From assembly GCA_963971305.1 (NCBI GenBank), contig OZ020311.1, positions 3,224,001 through 3,288,000 of the forward strand: 64,000 nt of DNA, in the 5' to 3' direction. The notes beneath the pieces were generated by a model that had not been told where the DNA came from, made no database searches, and was given only the letters and a program-made list of their open reading frames with translations. Of this stretch, positions 1 to 11,259 are shown piece after piece. The stretch is from Arcuatula senhousia (lineage: Eukaryota; Mollusca; Bivalvia; Mytilida; Mytilidae). Both the position numbers and the translations under genes were made by a program. The first letter of the stretch is position 1. The number at the start of each line of letters is the position of its first letter.

Positions 1-1590
1 TTACATTGATTTTCTTTGAAGATTTTTTCGAAACATATTTTGTTTTAATTTTTAATGTAAATATTATGCAATGAACGGGGTTTTCTGTCAAAGCTTATTG
101 AAGGTGGATTTGAAAATGACGTAACGTCATTTTTTTATTTTGACCAAAATTAAAAGTTTTAAAATTTTACGTGTCAAAAATTCAATTAAGCTAGTGAGTA
201 TAGTCGTTAAATGTAACCAATATCACGGTTAACAAAAGATCGCATTTAAAGGTTTAGGCACTTTACGTAAACGTCAAAATTAGAAGGAACTCTCTACTTT
301 CGGTTGGTTACAGGAATGACCAAAATACAGGTGATAAATCATTTAATAGACGTTAGAACAACTATCAATAAACCAGAGACTCGTGTCAACAATCGATGAG
401 ACCGGAAGTAGCAGAATACCATACCCAACGCGAGTTTAGAACAGGCGTTGCCGCTTTATTTTTCTTCGTAATCGCTTCGTTAACGGTGCAAAACACTAAC
501 TCGTGTAAATGGATAAAATTTCAATCGAATATTTATAAACACTGTACGTACGTGGTCACGCCAAGCTGACGGCATTGTTTTAAAAAAGACGTCCTCTGAA
601 TTACGTTTCTTTCGCGTTTTGGCGTAAATGAGTTGTATCATGCCTAAAATTGACAAAGATAAGTAAGAAACGCCTTTTTTAACCAAACAATCAAAATTTA
701 ACAGAAATTTTGTGATTATCAACATTTTATCATTTTTTAATTATACTGAACAACGTATTTGGAAATAACCAAAACCCACCGGAAACTATCCAAAAACTGT
801 TGCAAAATATCCCATCCCTGTAGTTTTACAGGTGGTTAAATATCACTTTATACTGAATTCAACTTTATATTAATCGAAATGCTGTCAGATATTCAAAATG
901 AATGGCTAGTCAGAAACGATAATTACTTGATTTTCTACAATATCTAGGTAAAACCTTAAAGAGAAGTTAAATTTGATTTAAAATTAGGTATACTGGATTT
1001 TCTTCTCTTCAGTATGGCAAAACTTACATTTATTCAATGGTAGTTACAACATTTCGTTTGTTATAGAAATTTAATCAAATAAAATTAAATATAAGTGTAA
1101 CGTTTCTTTTTTTGGTCTAGTATATTCATAAGCAGAAAAAAAGTGTCTCAGCAATTTTGTTAGTTGCAAGTCCGAGTTAAAAGAACTAACCATCCAAATA
1201 TTTTCTCTTTTTTTGCGGAAAAAAACAAATATTTTTTTTTGAATATCTTGTGTGTCAATTCTTATAAAAAAATGGTTTGGTAAGATTTTTATGTAATCAT
1301 GGCCAGGTCATCAGGCCATTATTCAAAAAAACAAAAAAAAAACAAAAAACCAAACCAACACACAAAAATGGTGCATCGTACGGTGTGAATCATGATCTAT
1401 TTATGTTGAAGAAGATTGCTGCATGTATCGGTATGAGGAGGACCTGTACCCCCCCCCCTTTGCAGTAGACTAAGTTGCCCGATCTTACCTACCAGTCCAC
1501 TCTATTTTTCTGACACTGGCAGTCATTTTATTTCATTTTATCACCCCTTAACTCTTAATCCCTCTGATACAGCCGAATTTGCACCGCCCG
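1..1590. other. No recognisable feature
   Basis: AT-rich sequence with poly-A, poly-T and poly-C runs (for example 1449-1458) and short spurious open frames. No exon or repeat shared with the rest of the window was noticed. Confidence 0.4.
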
Positions 1591-1599
1591 AGAGTAAAC

Positions 1600-1690
1600 C
1601 AATTAACTTACTTGATATAACTAACTAACCAACTAACTTTCTACATATAACTAACACGACTATCTAGCTTACTAACTAACCCACATGAGC
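1600..1690. repeat. Degenerate (CTAA)n microsatellite
   Basis: Clustered ACTAAC and CTAACTAAC words in an otherwise non-repetitive stretch. Confidence 0.5.
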
Positions 1691-1789
1691 GAACTGGATG
1701 TACTATATTTTAGGGGGCAATATCACAAAACCAAACGGTACATAATTAATTGGTTTATACTGGAAACGTTTAACATCCACTCCAGATGT

Positions 1790-2110
1790 GATTCAAGAAA
1801 CAAGTGATTGGTCAATCAGTTAGCCAATGGCATACGCCGAGAGCTTTTTAACTGACCTGTCGGGCTCGGAAGTTTTATTTCGTAACGTATGGACTTAATT
1901 ATCCCAGTTAACTGACCTGGAATTTTGACGAATACGAGTGTTTCCTTAAAACGTTGGCTAAAAATCATTAAAAATTCAACGGTGCTTGATACTTTTACAA
2001 GAAATAGTCATTTGAATTTATTTAATCTTTATGATTTCAAAGGCCATCGTGAATTGAATATGACAATTCATTGTCTCTTGGTTTCATAATACAAAAGTTT
2101 CACTCCCCTT
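1790..2110. repeat. Dispersed repeat shared with 12040-12300
   Basis: Both copies share, in order, GAAGTTTTATTTCGTAAC-like, AAAAATTCAACGGTG, TTTTACAAGAAA and an ATTCATTGTCT/AAATCATTGTCT box. They are diverged and run in the same orientation. Confidence 0.5.
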
Positions 2111-2464
2111 TATATAATACTGCCTACACATTTGTGACGACAAGGGGTGGATAAGGACTGTCCCGGACAGAAAGAGTTGTCATCATCTACTTGAAGTTTA
2201 CTACCATGAGAGATTGTATTACACAACTCAAACAACTACGAAGGTCCAGAAAAGGCCTCCAACAGCAAGCTAGCAGCAGCGAGCCAGCTATTTAGGTGCA
2301 CTTTGTTCTCATTATTTCTATCAGCTTCTCGTGAAGCTATAATATTTTGTATTTATAACCTAAAGTCAGAGGAAGATAAATTAAGTATAGATATACTTCT
2401 GGTTTTATTCAATATTTTTGATTTTGATCTTCCAATGTTTTGATTCAAATGCTGCTGACGAGAG

Positions 2465-2765
2465 GTTACTCCTTGAAATATCGGTATACAGCATAACCAA
2501 AATAACCGTTTTATACCCGTTTTTGGTATTGTATTTTGAATCTACTGGGTCGATTACCGCTGCTGTTGGACCAGAGGTCTCCGAGGGCAATCACAAGCCT
2601 GGGCGTCAGACTTTTCTGACACGATTTTAGCAATAAGTTTCTTATATTTTTTGTCACATTGAAATTACCGATTGTTAAATTCAAACTGTTTAAAACATAT
2701 CGATATACAGCATAACAAAATAACCGTTTTTTACCGGTTTTTGGTATTGTATTTTTTAACGCTAC
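2465..2765. repeat. Two direct repeats of a 60-bp box, third copy at 5706-5775
   Basis: TACAGCATAACCAAAATAAC with TTTTTGGTATTGTATTTT occurs at about 2484 and 2706, and diverged at about 5722. The last copy sits at the right edge of the TIR element. Confidence 0.5.
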
Positions 2766-3184
2766 AGCATCGTGGTAGGTAGTAAGTCGAGAGAGCATCC
2801 TGTTTAGTTGTGAGTGATTCCAGGATATATATTTTAATCTATCTGATTTTTTTTTGGATAAATGATTTAAAAGTCTTGAAAACTGTTTTATAAACTATTT
2901 TCTTATATATATAAAAAAAATATTTTGTCTGTCTTGTATACATGCATTCTACAAAATCAAAGACCGTACAAAGTCAACTGGGCGAATTGATTATTTTGAA
3001 ATTATTCCTGTGCACTTTGGCACTCAAATATCTGATTTTAAAACTTCAATTTAATGATAATTTAACAAAAAGTAATTGCGATTTTAAAATAGAAACGTTT
3101 ACAAAACTTACACAGGCATTATAGCGATCAAGTATGTCAGTTTTGTGTGATGACACTCCACCAAATCATAAATGTTTGAAGTGT

Positions 3185-3529
3185 TGTGTGGGATTTATAA
3201 TTTACGAAAGACCGAAAGTGCCATCGGTTCTGTCACATTTCTCGATTGATGCGAGAAATTTCTCATTTCCAAGTTGACATATCTCAGTTCCAAGTTGTCA
3301 TTTCGTACTTCCAAGTTGACATTTCTCAGTTCCAACTTGGAAGTGCGAAATGTCAACTTGGAACTGAGAAATGTCAACTTGGAACTGAGAAATGTCAACT
3401 TGGAACTGAGAAATGTCAACTTGGAAGTGCGCAATGTCAACTTGGAAATGAGAAATTTCTCGCATCAATCGAGAAATGTGACAGAACCGATGGCACTACC
3501 AGTCTTTCGTAAATTATAAATCCCACACA
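3185..3529. repeat. 345-bp palindrome built from 21-bp tandem repeats
   Basis: The outer arms (TGTGTGGGATTTATAATTTA at the left, its complement at the right) enclose a second arm pair around ATTGATGCGAGAAATTTCTC. The core is a tandem array of a 21-bp unit (TTCCAAGTTGACATTTC plus 4 bases). The first few units run forward and then about six run in reverse. The 7-codon period makes long but meaningless open frames on both strands. A single strand would fold into one long hairpin. Confidence 0.88.
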
Positions 3530-4611
3530 GGGGAGAATCGGTATATCGGTAAAAATGAGCGTGAACAATTTTCCTATGGCGGTCAAGTATTGTGCGTGAT
3601 CGCGAACAATTTTGTACCGGATCGTGAACAACGCATATTGGCGTGATTTCATAGAATTTACTAAAAATTAAGAAATTACAAACGTCATTCAAAAAACTAA
3701 AAGCGTCTGGCAAAATAACTATGTTTCCTTTACTGAAATACATTTTAACATTTTGCTTTGGAAATTCCATTTTTCCTAAAAACGTAAAGGCGCTATCCTA
3801 CCCAACGTTTTTTTTACATGATAGTTGAATTAAAAGAACAATTTATTTCAAATAAATTTTTAAATATGTTAAAAAAACTGAAAAATATTTTGATATTTAA
3901 CATTGAAAATGTCTCTAAATATAAAATATTCCATTTATTTAACTTAAATGGAATATTTAGGGGGAAAAGTGTAAAAACGATTCAGAATTTGCCTTTTATG
4001 ATCGCGAACAATTAGGTACCTGCAAAATTCGATCGTGAACAGGACAGCGTGACCACATTAAATATAATATATTTTTTAATTAAACCTTCGATTTAATGAT
4101 AATTTTAATATTTAATTCATGATTATAATGAATAACAATTTTTTGTATCATTATGAGTATGTTCATGATAAATCATTGAAAACTGTAAATTTTGTCCAGT
4201 AGCAAGGTTTTAAATTATGTAAGTGCAACTTAAAGAACCTCCTATATAACTTGTTCAGACAGGCAACATTTTTTTTTCGAAAAATCCAAAATGGCTACCC
4301 TAAAGCCTCAATAGCTGTATATAGCTTTTCATCTTTTCAATTTTTTTTTCAGTGTACGTATATAGAATGAGAATTGCAGCAATATTTGTTGAAAAAGTGA
4401 TGTTTTTTTTCTTTCCAATACAGTGCAATTTTAGTAATTTTCATAATTTTACTCACCTTGTACTCTAAGGTAGGAGTTTCGCATCGTTCCAGACTACTCA
4501 AAAAGGCTACAATTTGCAAATTTTTTAAGGGTACTCATTGTCCAAAGTAACGTCTTTATATTCTTATCGTTCATCAATAAAAAAAACCCAATAACATATC
4601 TGGACAAACAG

Positions 4612-4800
4612 GCACCAATGGTACATTCGAGTGTCCGAAAGTCCGAAAGAGTAACGGCAAACCCAGTGAACATGAACAAGAACAGCACGAGAAAACACAA
4701 AACAAAATCAACCGAACAGAAATCAACAGAGTAAACTCGGGTGCTACGGAAGAGAAAGCGGTTCCTGCCTGCTATAGAACACCCGCCGCGCTGTCAATTT
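4612..4800 (-). repeat. Retroelement 3'-tail fragment
   Basis: Reverse complement of the tail seen at 20410-20520 and 32140-32550: GGCACCAATGGTACATTCGA, GTCCGAAAG, AACAAGAACAGCACGA, then the GGTTCCTGCCTGCTATAGAAC stretch also found near 32185. Confidence 0.5.
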
Positions 4801-4907
4801 CCAATCCAGTGTGTCAAATCCGGTAAAGGAAGATAAAACAAAACCCTATGACAAACCAATCTGTAATTTTACATTTTGACATAAATGACATATTATGATC
4901 ATTATTT

Positions 4908-5050
4908 CTTTAAAAGCAGAGGCACCAATGGGGCATTCGAGTGTCAAAAGTCCGAAAGGGCAACGACAGAACCAATAAACATAAACAAGAACAGCACAAG
5001 GAAACACAAAACACAAAAACTTTGCGTTTCTTTGTCTTCCACTGGCCTTT
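4908..5050 (-). repeat. Retroelement 3'-tail fragment
   Basis: A second copy of the same tail about 300 bp after the previous one (GGCACCAATGGGGCATTCGA, GTCCGAAAGGGCAACGACA, AACAGCACAAGGAAACACAA). It lies inside the TIR element at 3525-5705. Confidence 0.5.
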
Positions 5051-5775
5051 CCTGTTGCTGAGATTTTTATTCTTTCTTTTCATTCCTGAAAAATAAGTTT
5101 TATATATACATGTTAATCTATTCAAACGCTTAAACTCTTTATTATCTAAAACATTCGATATTGACTAATAAATTGTTCGCGATCATAGTTCACGATCCAA
5201 AACCAGCGGTGCCAAATTGTTCGCGATCCCAAAAATAACAAAAACTACATAAAATGTCCAGTTTCTCTCTTGCATTTGAAAGAAGATATATTTTTTAGCT
5301 CTTGGTAAATGAAATAATGATATTTGAATCTAAAACACCATATTTCATGCATTTTAATATTAATATGAAGCAGAACACACATGTTTTGTTTACAAAATGT
5401 GTTAAATTCTGACCTTTTTATATCAACATACTATCTGCCTTTTCAAAATTTGAGAAAGCTATTCAATTTTAAGTAAAACGGCTTTCATGTTTCCATTTAT
5501 TAAGTTAAACCATTTTGCCAGACATAATTTTTTTTTTTTAATTTTGCTTTTTTTAACGTGCTATAAAAGAAAAAAGACTGACCATCTACGAAAAAAATCC
5601 AATATGCGTTGTTCACGATCCGGTACAAAATTGTTCGCGATCACGCACAATACTTGACCGCTTGTTCACGCTCATTTTTACCGATATACCGATTCTCCCC
5701 TGTGTCCTTGAAATATCGATATATAGCATATCCAAATTAACCGTTTATACCCGCGTTTTGGTATTTGTAATTATG

Positions 5776-6759
5776 CAATTGTGGTCAATTGCTAGACAGT
5801 GATGCACGTTAAAATTGGTAAATGAACAAACCTTTTATTTCCTTTTTATATTAATCATTTTAAGGTTTAACCAATCTTTATTTATTTTTTTATTTTTATT
5901 TGTCAAGAAATCAACATTTAAATGATTGTGACATAATTATATACATATATGACAATAAACAAAAAAAGACAACATCAAGTCTTTGAGTCTCCTGTCCTCA
6001 GTTCTGATGACTGTTTTATAAAGGAGGCAAGACTCTGAGTTTGCCTAAAATTTGTTGGGGATAATATTTTGGTTAAATTATGTTGTTCAGAATGGTCAAA
6101 GTTTATTTCATAGTCTTTAAAAAGAATTTTTCTATAAATTTTGTTATGGTCACAATGAAGAAAAAAGTGGAGCTCATCATCAATACTATTTTGATTTTTG
6201 ATTTTGATTTTTTAACAGCAAAAACAAATAGTCTGTAGACAGAAACTATTTCCCGAATATCACAATGTTAAAACGATTGTTTATACAGCTTAAGGATGAT
6301 CACTCTTCATGTTTCAGAATTTCAGTCTAATTTCGGAACTCCTCTAGATTTTACCTATAATTACTGAAGAAAATTTTGGCACACTGACCCCTACTTTTTG
6401 GACATTTTCTGATCCTATAGACCTCAAAACCCAACTGAATAAGATTTCTTAGAATTCTTGATACAAATTCATGGTTTTCAAGGTCAAAAACATCACAATG
6501 ATGAAGTTTTGTAAAATCTGGAGGAGTCTGATTTCCCGCCATTTTTTCGACGTCATCTCGGACACGAGCACATAAACGTATAGTTTTCTTTTTGTCATTT
6601 AATTAAGTGGACAATTATCTATCATTTCTATCACAAACCATGAAATGTTTGATTTAAAAAAGTTGAGGAGTGACCATCCATAAAGTCTTCGGGGTTATTT
6701 TATAATGCAATTGATTTCTATTTCTGTCCAATCGTGATTGATCCTTTGACTATAACTTT
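5776..6759. other. Mostly featureless AT-rich stretch
   Basis: A minus-strand frame at 6351-6542 (63 codons, MAGNQTPPDFTKLHHCDVFD onward) has reasonable composition but no family that I recognise. It may be a fragment of an old coding sequence or chance. Confidence 0.3.
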
Positions 6760-7065
6760 ATTAACGTATGTAAAATAATTAAGGAGCTATTTTGATTATT
6801 ATTAAACTTGCAAAGATTATAGTTATTCTCTAGAGAGATTTTAAAGATGACGATAATGAACTCTGACTAAAGATGGGAAAAATGACCGAGATAATCATTT
6901 TATAAAATGCGTCAGATTTATCCATGTTCCTAAGATAGGATGGTAATAGCTTCAACACATATTATATGGTATCACGGCCTACTCTCGACTAACTGAGAAC
7001 TCGGTCAGTTGGCCCAGCATTAAATGGATTCTCTTTGGGAAACGAGTCTGTTTGTCATAGACTAT
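6760..7065. repeat. Dispersed repeat ending in a TIR-element left end
   Basis: It resembles 16870-17400: TTATTCTCTAGAG, then a TCCATGTTC/TAAGATA box, then TATCACGGCCTACTCTCGAC and CTGAGAACTCGGTCAG. The last part matches the ends of the elements at 17298-17998 and 38183-41012, so it is probably a truncated relative. Confidence 0.45.
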
Positions 7066-7359
7066 TATGAGATGTGAAATAAGTAAACGCACCACAACTT
7101 CGATACAAACGATCATTTAAACTAGAAATTGTGCCTATCAGCCATAGGATGGCCCTCCAAAAACTAGTATCGAAGTAATGGACTTGAACCAAGAACTTCA
7201 CCAAAGTCATTCATGCATAAAATATAAGTCACAGTGACCTATTTTGTAGTGGGTGGTGTAGCCCTAACCAAAACCCATCTAGTGGTGAAATGTCATTGAC
7301 TTCCAACATAGAGTATCCGAGTAATGGACCTTAACCTAGAACTTGTACAAACCAAAAAT

Positions 7360-7406
7360 ACAAGTTATAACATGTACAATTTTAGCATGTACATGTTATA
7401 ACTTGT
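7360..7406. repeat. Perfect hairpin with 18-bp arms
   Basis: ACAAGTTATAACATGTAC at 7360-7377 pairs with its exact complement at 7389-7406 across an 11-nt loop. ACTTGTACAA also occurs on either side. Confidence 0.8.
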
Positions 7407-7801
7407 ACAAAATAAAAAAATAAAAAATCAGGTTTAACTTGTACAACATTAATTTCAAAAGTAGTTTACATATAACAATCATTATTTTGAATGTAAAAGT
7501 TAATAATTATCAATATTAACAAAAATAAACATTGTTATTAATCTTTTATATGCTTATATCAAGTAAACTAAAACTAAAGGATTACATGGAAAAGTTTTTA
7601 AATTAAAAAAATATTTATTTTAATAGTATAAAAAAGTTGAATCTGCTGCACATTTTGTTTTGGTAACTGACACTCGTGAAGTTTAGCACTGTTGGTGGAG
7701 TTGTAATTCCCAAAGGTTAGCCACTTCGGCATCAACACCGTTTGTGTTGAAGAACACATCAAAGCTATGAATTATTCGTTTAAATTTCAAAATTGTCTAA
7801 C

Positions 7802-8276
7802 TTTCGTAATGAGAATTTCGTCTTGAATAGCGAGATGGGGAACTAGCGATAATAACAATGAGAAGCTCGACTATAGATTCAAATATTATTATTTCCACAA
7901 AAAGTCAAATAAACAATAACAATACAATACACAAATGGAAAGTCCAATTCAACAAAAGTTCAATTATCACAAACGGTGAATCCGTATATTTCAAAGTTCG
8001 CAACGGTAGGTCCGTAACTCTTCGCTCGGGAGATCCGAATTGCCCTTGATGTCAAAACAGTCTCTATTTATCTTAAGATATGTGACACTATTCACTTACA
8101 AATTAACTAATTGAACTGTCAAAATTAGATTTAGAAAGAGTACAATAGATCGAAGATTAAGTTTTACACAAGATTAAGATTAACAAAGCTCAAATTAACA
8201 TATAATGAAATGATAATGTTCTAATTAAACAGTCCCAACACTTAGAGTAAAATCTGTTAAAATCTACACTATGACA
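7802..8276 (-). repeat. 3' LTR of the gag-only retrotransposon
   Basis: 475 bp, direct repeat of 9274-9748. The polypurine tract lies at 8278-8290 (pyrimidine-rich on the plus strand), as expected beside a 3' LTR of a minus-strand element. Confidence 0.92.
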
Positions 8277-8588
8277 ACTTCCCCCTGCTACGGCTGGACT
8301 CTGTCCCAGAGTCCGATATTTTTGAAAGCATTAAAACGGTGTTCCTGTGCGATATGCCATGAATGTCAAACCTCCGATTCTTGGTTTATAATGTTGCTGT
8401 TTCTTCCGCTTTCTTTCCACTATGTCCTTGAAGTGGTTTGTTTTTTAAACTTGTTCGTAATAAGAGTTAGTCCAGCCTTTGATCTGATATTCGTATTCTT
8501 CTTTTTGTTGTTTCCATTCATCCGTTTGTCGTTTAAGCTTTATCTGTAGTGAAGCCACTAATGATGATTCGTCTTTTAATCTCTGTTC

Positions 8589-9188
8589 TTAATTCACTAT
8601 ATATCTTTCGGTACACTTTTGATTTCTATTTATTTTCATCTTTTTAATACGTTGTTCACTTTCTTCAAATATTGCAGAAATTTTCATGTCCTTGTTTGTA
8701 AGTTCTTCTAATTGATATTTTAGTTCTTTAACCTGATTTTTGAGATTGTACTCACTACTTTCTACTGTTGCCAACTGGTCCTCGAGGTCGTCGCATTTCT
8801 CACGAAAACAGTGGTTTTCCACGCGTAATCCTGGAGTACATCTCTTATGTGCCTGTAGGAATTCTGATTCTGACATTTCATAGAATGGTAAATTTTCACA
8901 TGTTTTCTTCCGGATAAATTCTTGGAATCGTAACTGATCTCTCTTAAGCTGTTTTTCCGATTTTTGTCTTCGAGTGTCAGATGTACATTGTTTTTGGAAG
9001 TGTCCTCGTTGTCCGCATTTATAACATTTAAAATAATTTCGCCTGTTTGTAATTGGATGTCGTACTAGACGGTTACTGTAGCTTTCTGGTAGTGTTTCAG
9101 TGGTTTGTCGTACCTGTGGGTTCCACATCGGGTATCCGTGATTGAAATATGTGCCGCGATCGGGTCTCCTTGGAAATCCAAGCTCCAT
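8589..9188 (-). CDS. Gag-like nucleocapsid protein with one CCHC zinc knuckle
   Basis: 199 residues from the first ATG; the frame is open further upstream to 9269, right after the primer-binding site. It contains one zinc knuckle, CYKCGQRGHFQKQC (C-x2-C-x4-H-x4-C, about residues 55-68), with basic flanks, then a charged C-terminal half with heptad-like spacing (VKELKYQLEELTNK) that looks like a coiled coil. Known of the family: CCHC knuckles in Gag bind the element's RNA for packaging. There is no recognisable capsid domain and no pol frame follows, so it may serve only as an RNA-binding chaperone. Whether it is translated is unknown. Confidence 0.8.
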   Translation of the reverse strand: MELGFPRRPDRGTYFNHGYPMWNPQVRQTTETLPESYSNRLVRHPITNRRNYFKCYKCGQRGHFQKQCTSDTRRQKSEKQLKRDQLRFQEFIRKKTCENLPFYEMSESEFLQAHKRCTPGLRVENHCFREKCDDLEDQLATVESSEYNLKNQVKELKYQLEELTNKDMKISAIFEESEQRIKKMKINRNQKCTERYIVN

Positions 9189-9273
9189 AATCTTCTGTGT
9201 AGGTACCGATGTCTTGCTACGCAGCTTGCCGATCGATGTTGCTGATGACAAGTTGCCCGGGTTCTCCACCAGT

Positions 9274-9748
9274 TTTCGTAATGAGAATTTCGTCTTGAAT
9301 AGCGAGATGGGGAACTAGCGATAATAACAATGAGAAGCTCGACTATAGATTCAAATATTATTATTTCCACAAAAAGTCAAATAAACAATAACAATACAAT
9401 ACACAAATGGAAAGTCCAATTCAACAAAAGTTCAATTATCACAAACGGTGAATCCGTATATTTCAAAGTTCGCAACGGTAGGTCCGTAACTCTTCGCTCG
9501 GGAGATCCGAATTGCCCTTGATGTCAAAACAGTCTCTATTTATCTTAAGATATGTGACACTATTCACTTACAAATTAACTAATTGAACTGTCAAAATTAG
9601 ATTTAGAAAGAGTACAATAGATCGAAGATTAAGTTTTACACAAGATTAAGATTAACAAAGCTCAAATTAACATGAAATGAAATGATAATGTTCTAATTAA
9701 ACAGTCCCAACACTTAGAGTAAAATCTGTTAAAATCTACACTATGACA
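9274..9748 (-). repeat. 5' LTR of the gag-only retrotransposon
   Basis: 475 bp, nearly identical to 7802-8276. The primer-binding-site candidate and the opening of the gag frame lie immediately to its left on the plus strand. Confidence 0.92.
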
Positions 9749-10182
9749 TAACCCCTACGGTTCTTACTACCCATAGGTTGATGATCTTGGTCATAATTTG
9801 GATTCCCAGTTAGATATTTTTGGTTTGATTGTTCTATACTCTTTTTAATCATATAGTGTTTGGCTTTTTCATTATTTTGGGTTTGAAGAGTCTTGAATAA
9901 ACGAAATGTCCATTAGGCGTAGCTGTCTGGAGAGAGAACATTGTTGTCATTTTTTGCCATGAAAGAGGATGGGTTTGTGCTATAAAACCCGCTTTAAACC
10001 AACACCCATCCCTTTTAAAATGTCTCAAACTATTCAGTTTCCTTAGTATGTAATTGGCTTAATTTGTCCTTTCTTCTTTGAAAAAGCAAAGAGGCACCAA
10101 TGGGGCATACTAGTGTCAAAAGTATACTTTTACAATAAATATTCATTAAAATTTATTTTATCATTAGGAATTCGAAGGGCAT

Positions 10183-10220
10183 TATCAATTGCCGCGTTAA
10201 GTATACGTTCGCAATTGATA
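10183..10220. repeat. Short hairpin, 10-bp arms
   Basis: TATCAATTGC at 10183-10192 pairs with GCAATTGATA at 10211-10220. Confidence 0.6.
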
Positions 10221-10893
10221 GCCCGGTTGATAACATTGTTTTCATCATTTCGAAGATTTTAACCGTAACATATTCTTTTCTTTATAAAGAAAAAAAAACT
10301 AAAAAAAACAAGCTTCCAACTAACTCACGCCCAAGCGAGATTTCCAAAGTCAGCTATATCGATGTACTTGATTCTCATTATGTCTATGAGGTTTCCTTGG
10401 AATAGCTATAATAAATTGTATTTTTAACCTTACAAGACTTCTTTTGTAAATTAGAGGAAGTCAAACGCCAAACTATCCGTGATATATTCTACTGATTTCA
10501 CGTTACAGCGACGTGCTGGGAATTTCATCATGTGCACTTTAAGGTCAAATCTGTTCCCTGTTTTGTTGTAGGTGATTCCAGAATTCGTTAAAAAATATAT
10601 AAATTTAATCATCTGATTGTTTTCCAAAAAAAAATAGTTACAAGTAGTCTGGGAAACTGTTCTCTTTAATGTTTTTTTTTCTATTTAAAGGGTCCTTTTG
10701 TCGGTCTTGTGTAGATGCATTGTAAAGGTGTAAATCCCCTTACAAAGTCAATGGTGCTAAATTATTCGTGTGCACTTTAACGTAGTGTTTGTAACTAACG
10801 TACATGTATATTTCATTTTGACACTTCAATTCAATCCTCGATTTGGTGACTATTTACATCTCATATATCCGAAGGAACTTGAGATAAAGGACT

Positions 10894-11259
10894 ACAGATT
10901 CTAGGAGGTCCGCTTCATATCTGGATCTATTTCTCGAAATTGACACACAAGGAAGACTTTGTACAAAGCTCTATGACAAACGTGATGACTTCAACTTTCC
11001 CTTTCTGTGTAGCAACATTCCGTCCGCTCCAGCATATGGAGTTAACGTATCACAATTTATTCGCTATTCCAGAGCATGTGGGGAGTACAACGACTTCCTT
11101 GATAGAGCTACACGGCTGACAAGCAAATTGTTAACACAGGGGTACGTTGCTCCCAGGTTGTTGTCATCACTCAATAAATTTTACGGACGACATCATGTGC
11201 TTGTATACAAATACGGGATTTCTATCTCTCAGATGAGCACAGATGTAGGTTTGACATAG
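10894..11259 (+). pseudogene. Reverse-transcriptase C-terminal fragment (copy 1, open)
   Basis: An uninterrupted frame of 121 codons to TAG without a start codon. It reads SASYLDLFLEIDTQGRL, LYDKRDDFNF, then CSNIPSAPAYGV, VSQFIRYSRACGEYNDFLDR and KFYGRHH. This pattern recurs in reverse-transcriptase proteins of mollusc retroelements (non-LTR or Penelope type; family not settled by eye). It is 5'-truncated and lacks the YxDD catalytic region. Related sequence continues to about 11350. Confidence 0.72.

Larger units (their letters stand above)
3525..5705. mobile_element. TIR element with inverted ends of about 115 bp
   Basis: The left end (3525-3655) and right end (5590-5705) are inverted copies beginning ACACAGGGGAGAATCGG and containing GTGAACAA and GATCGCGAACAATTTTG. 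Degenerate internal copies of the GATCGCGAACAATT and GATCGTGAACA boxes lie near 4000-4040 and 5170-5230. No transposase frame is visible. Two retroelement tails have landed inside. A target duplication was not identified, and the left tip overlaps the palindrome at 3185-3529. Confidence 0.75.
7798..9752 (-). mobile_element. Non-autonomous, gag-only LTR retrotransposon
   Basis: Two 475-bp direct repeats (7802-8276 and 9274-9748) flank a 997-bp interior. The insertion is bounded by a 4-bp target duplication TAAC (7798-7801, 9749-9752). Read on the minus strand, the LTRs begin TGTCATAG and end ATTACGAAA. A purine tract AGCAGGGGGAAG precedes the 3' LTR. A primer-binding-site candidate TGGTGGAGAACCC lies 2 nt after the 5' LTR. 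The interior holds one gag-like frame and no protease, reverse transcriptase or integrase. The LTRs differ at only two adjacent bases that I noticed (near 8195 and 9674), so the insertion is young and must have been mobilised in trans. Confidence 0.93.

Noticed and set aside
3195..3519. Long overlapping open frames on both strands (repetitive peptides such as SKLTFLSSKLTF)
   Set aside because: They arise from the 21-bp palindromic repeat, whose length is a multiple of three; no start context or family support.
6351..6542. 63-codon minus-strand frame MAGNQTPPDF...
   Set aside because: Plausible composition but no recognised domain, no splice context and short length; left unannotated as a gene.
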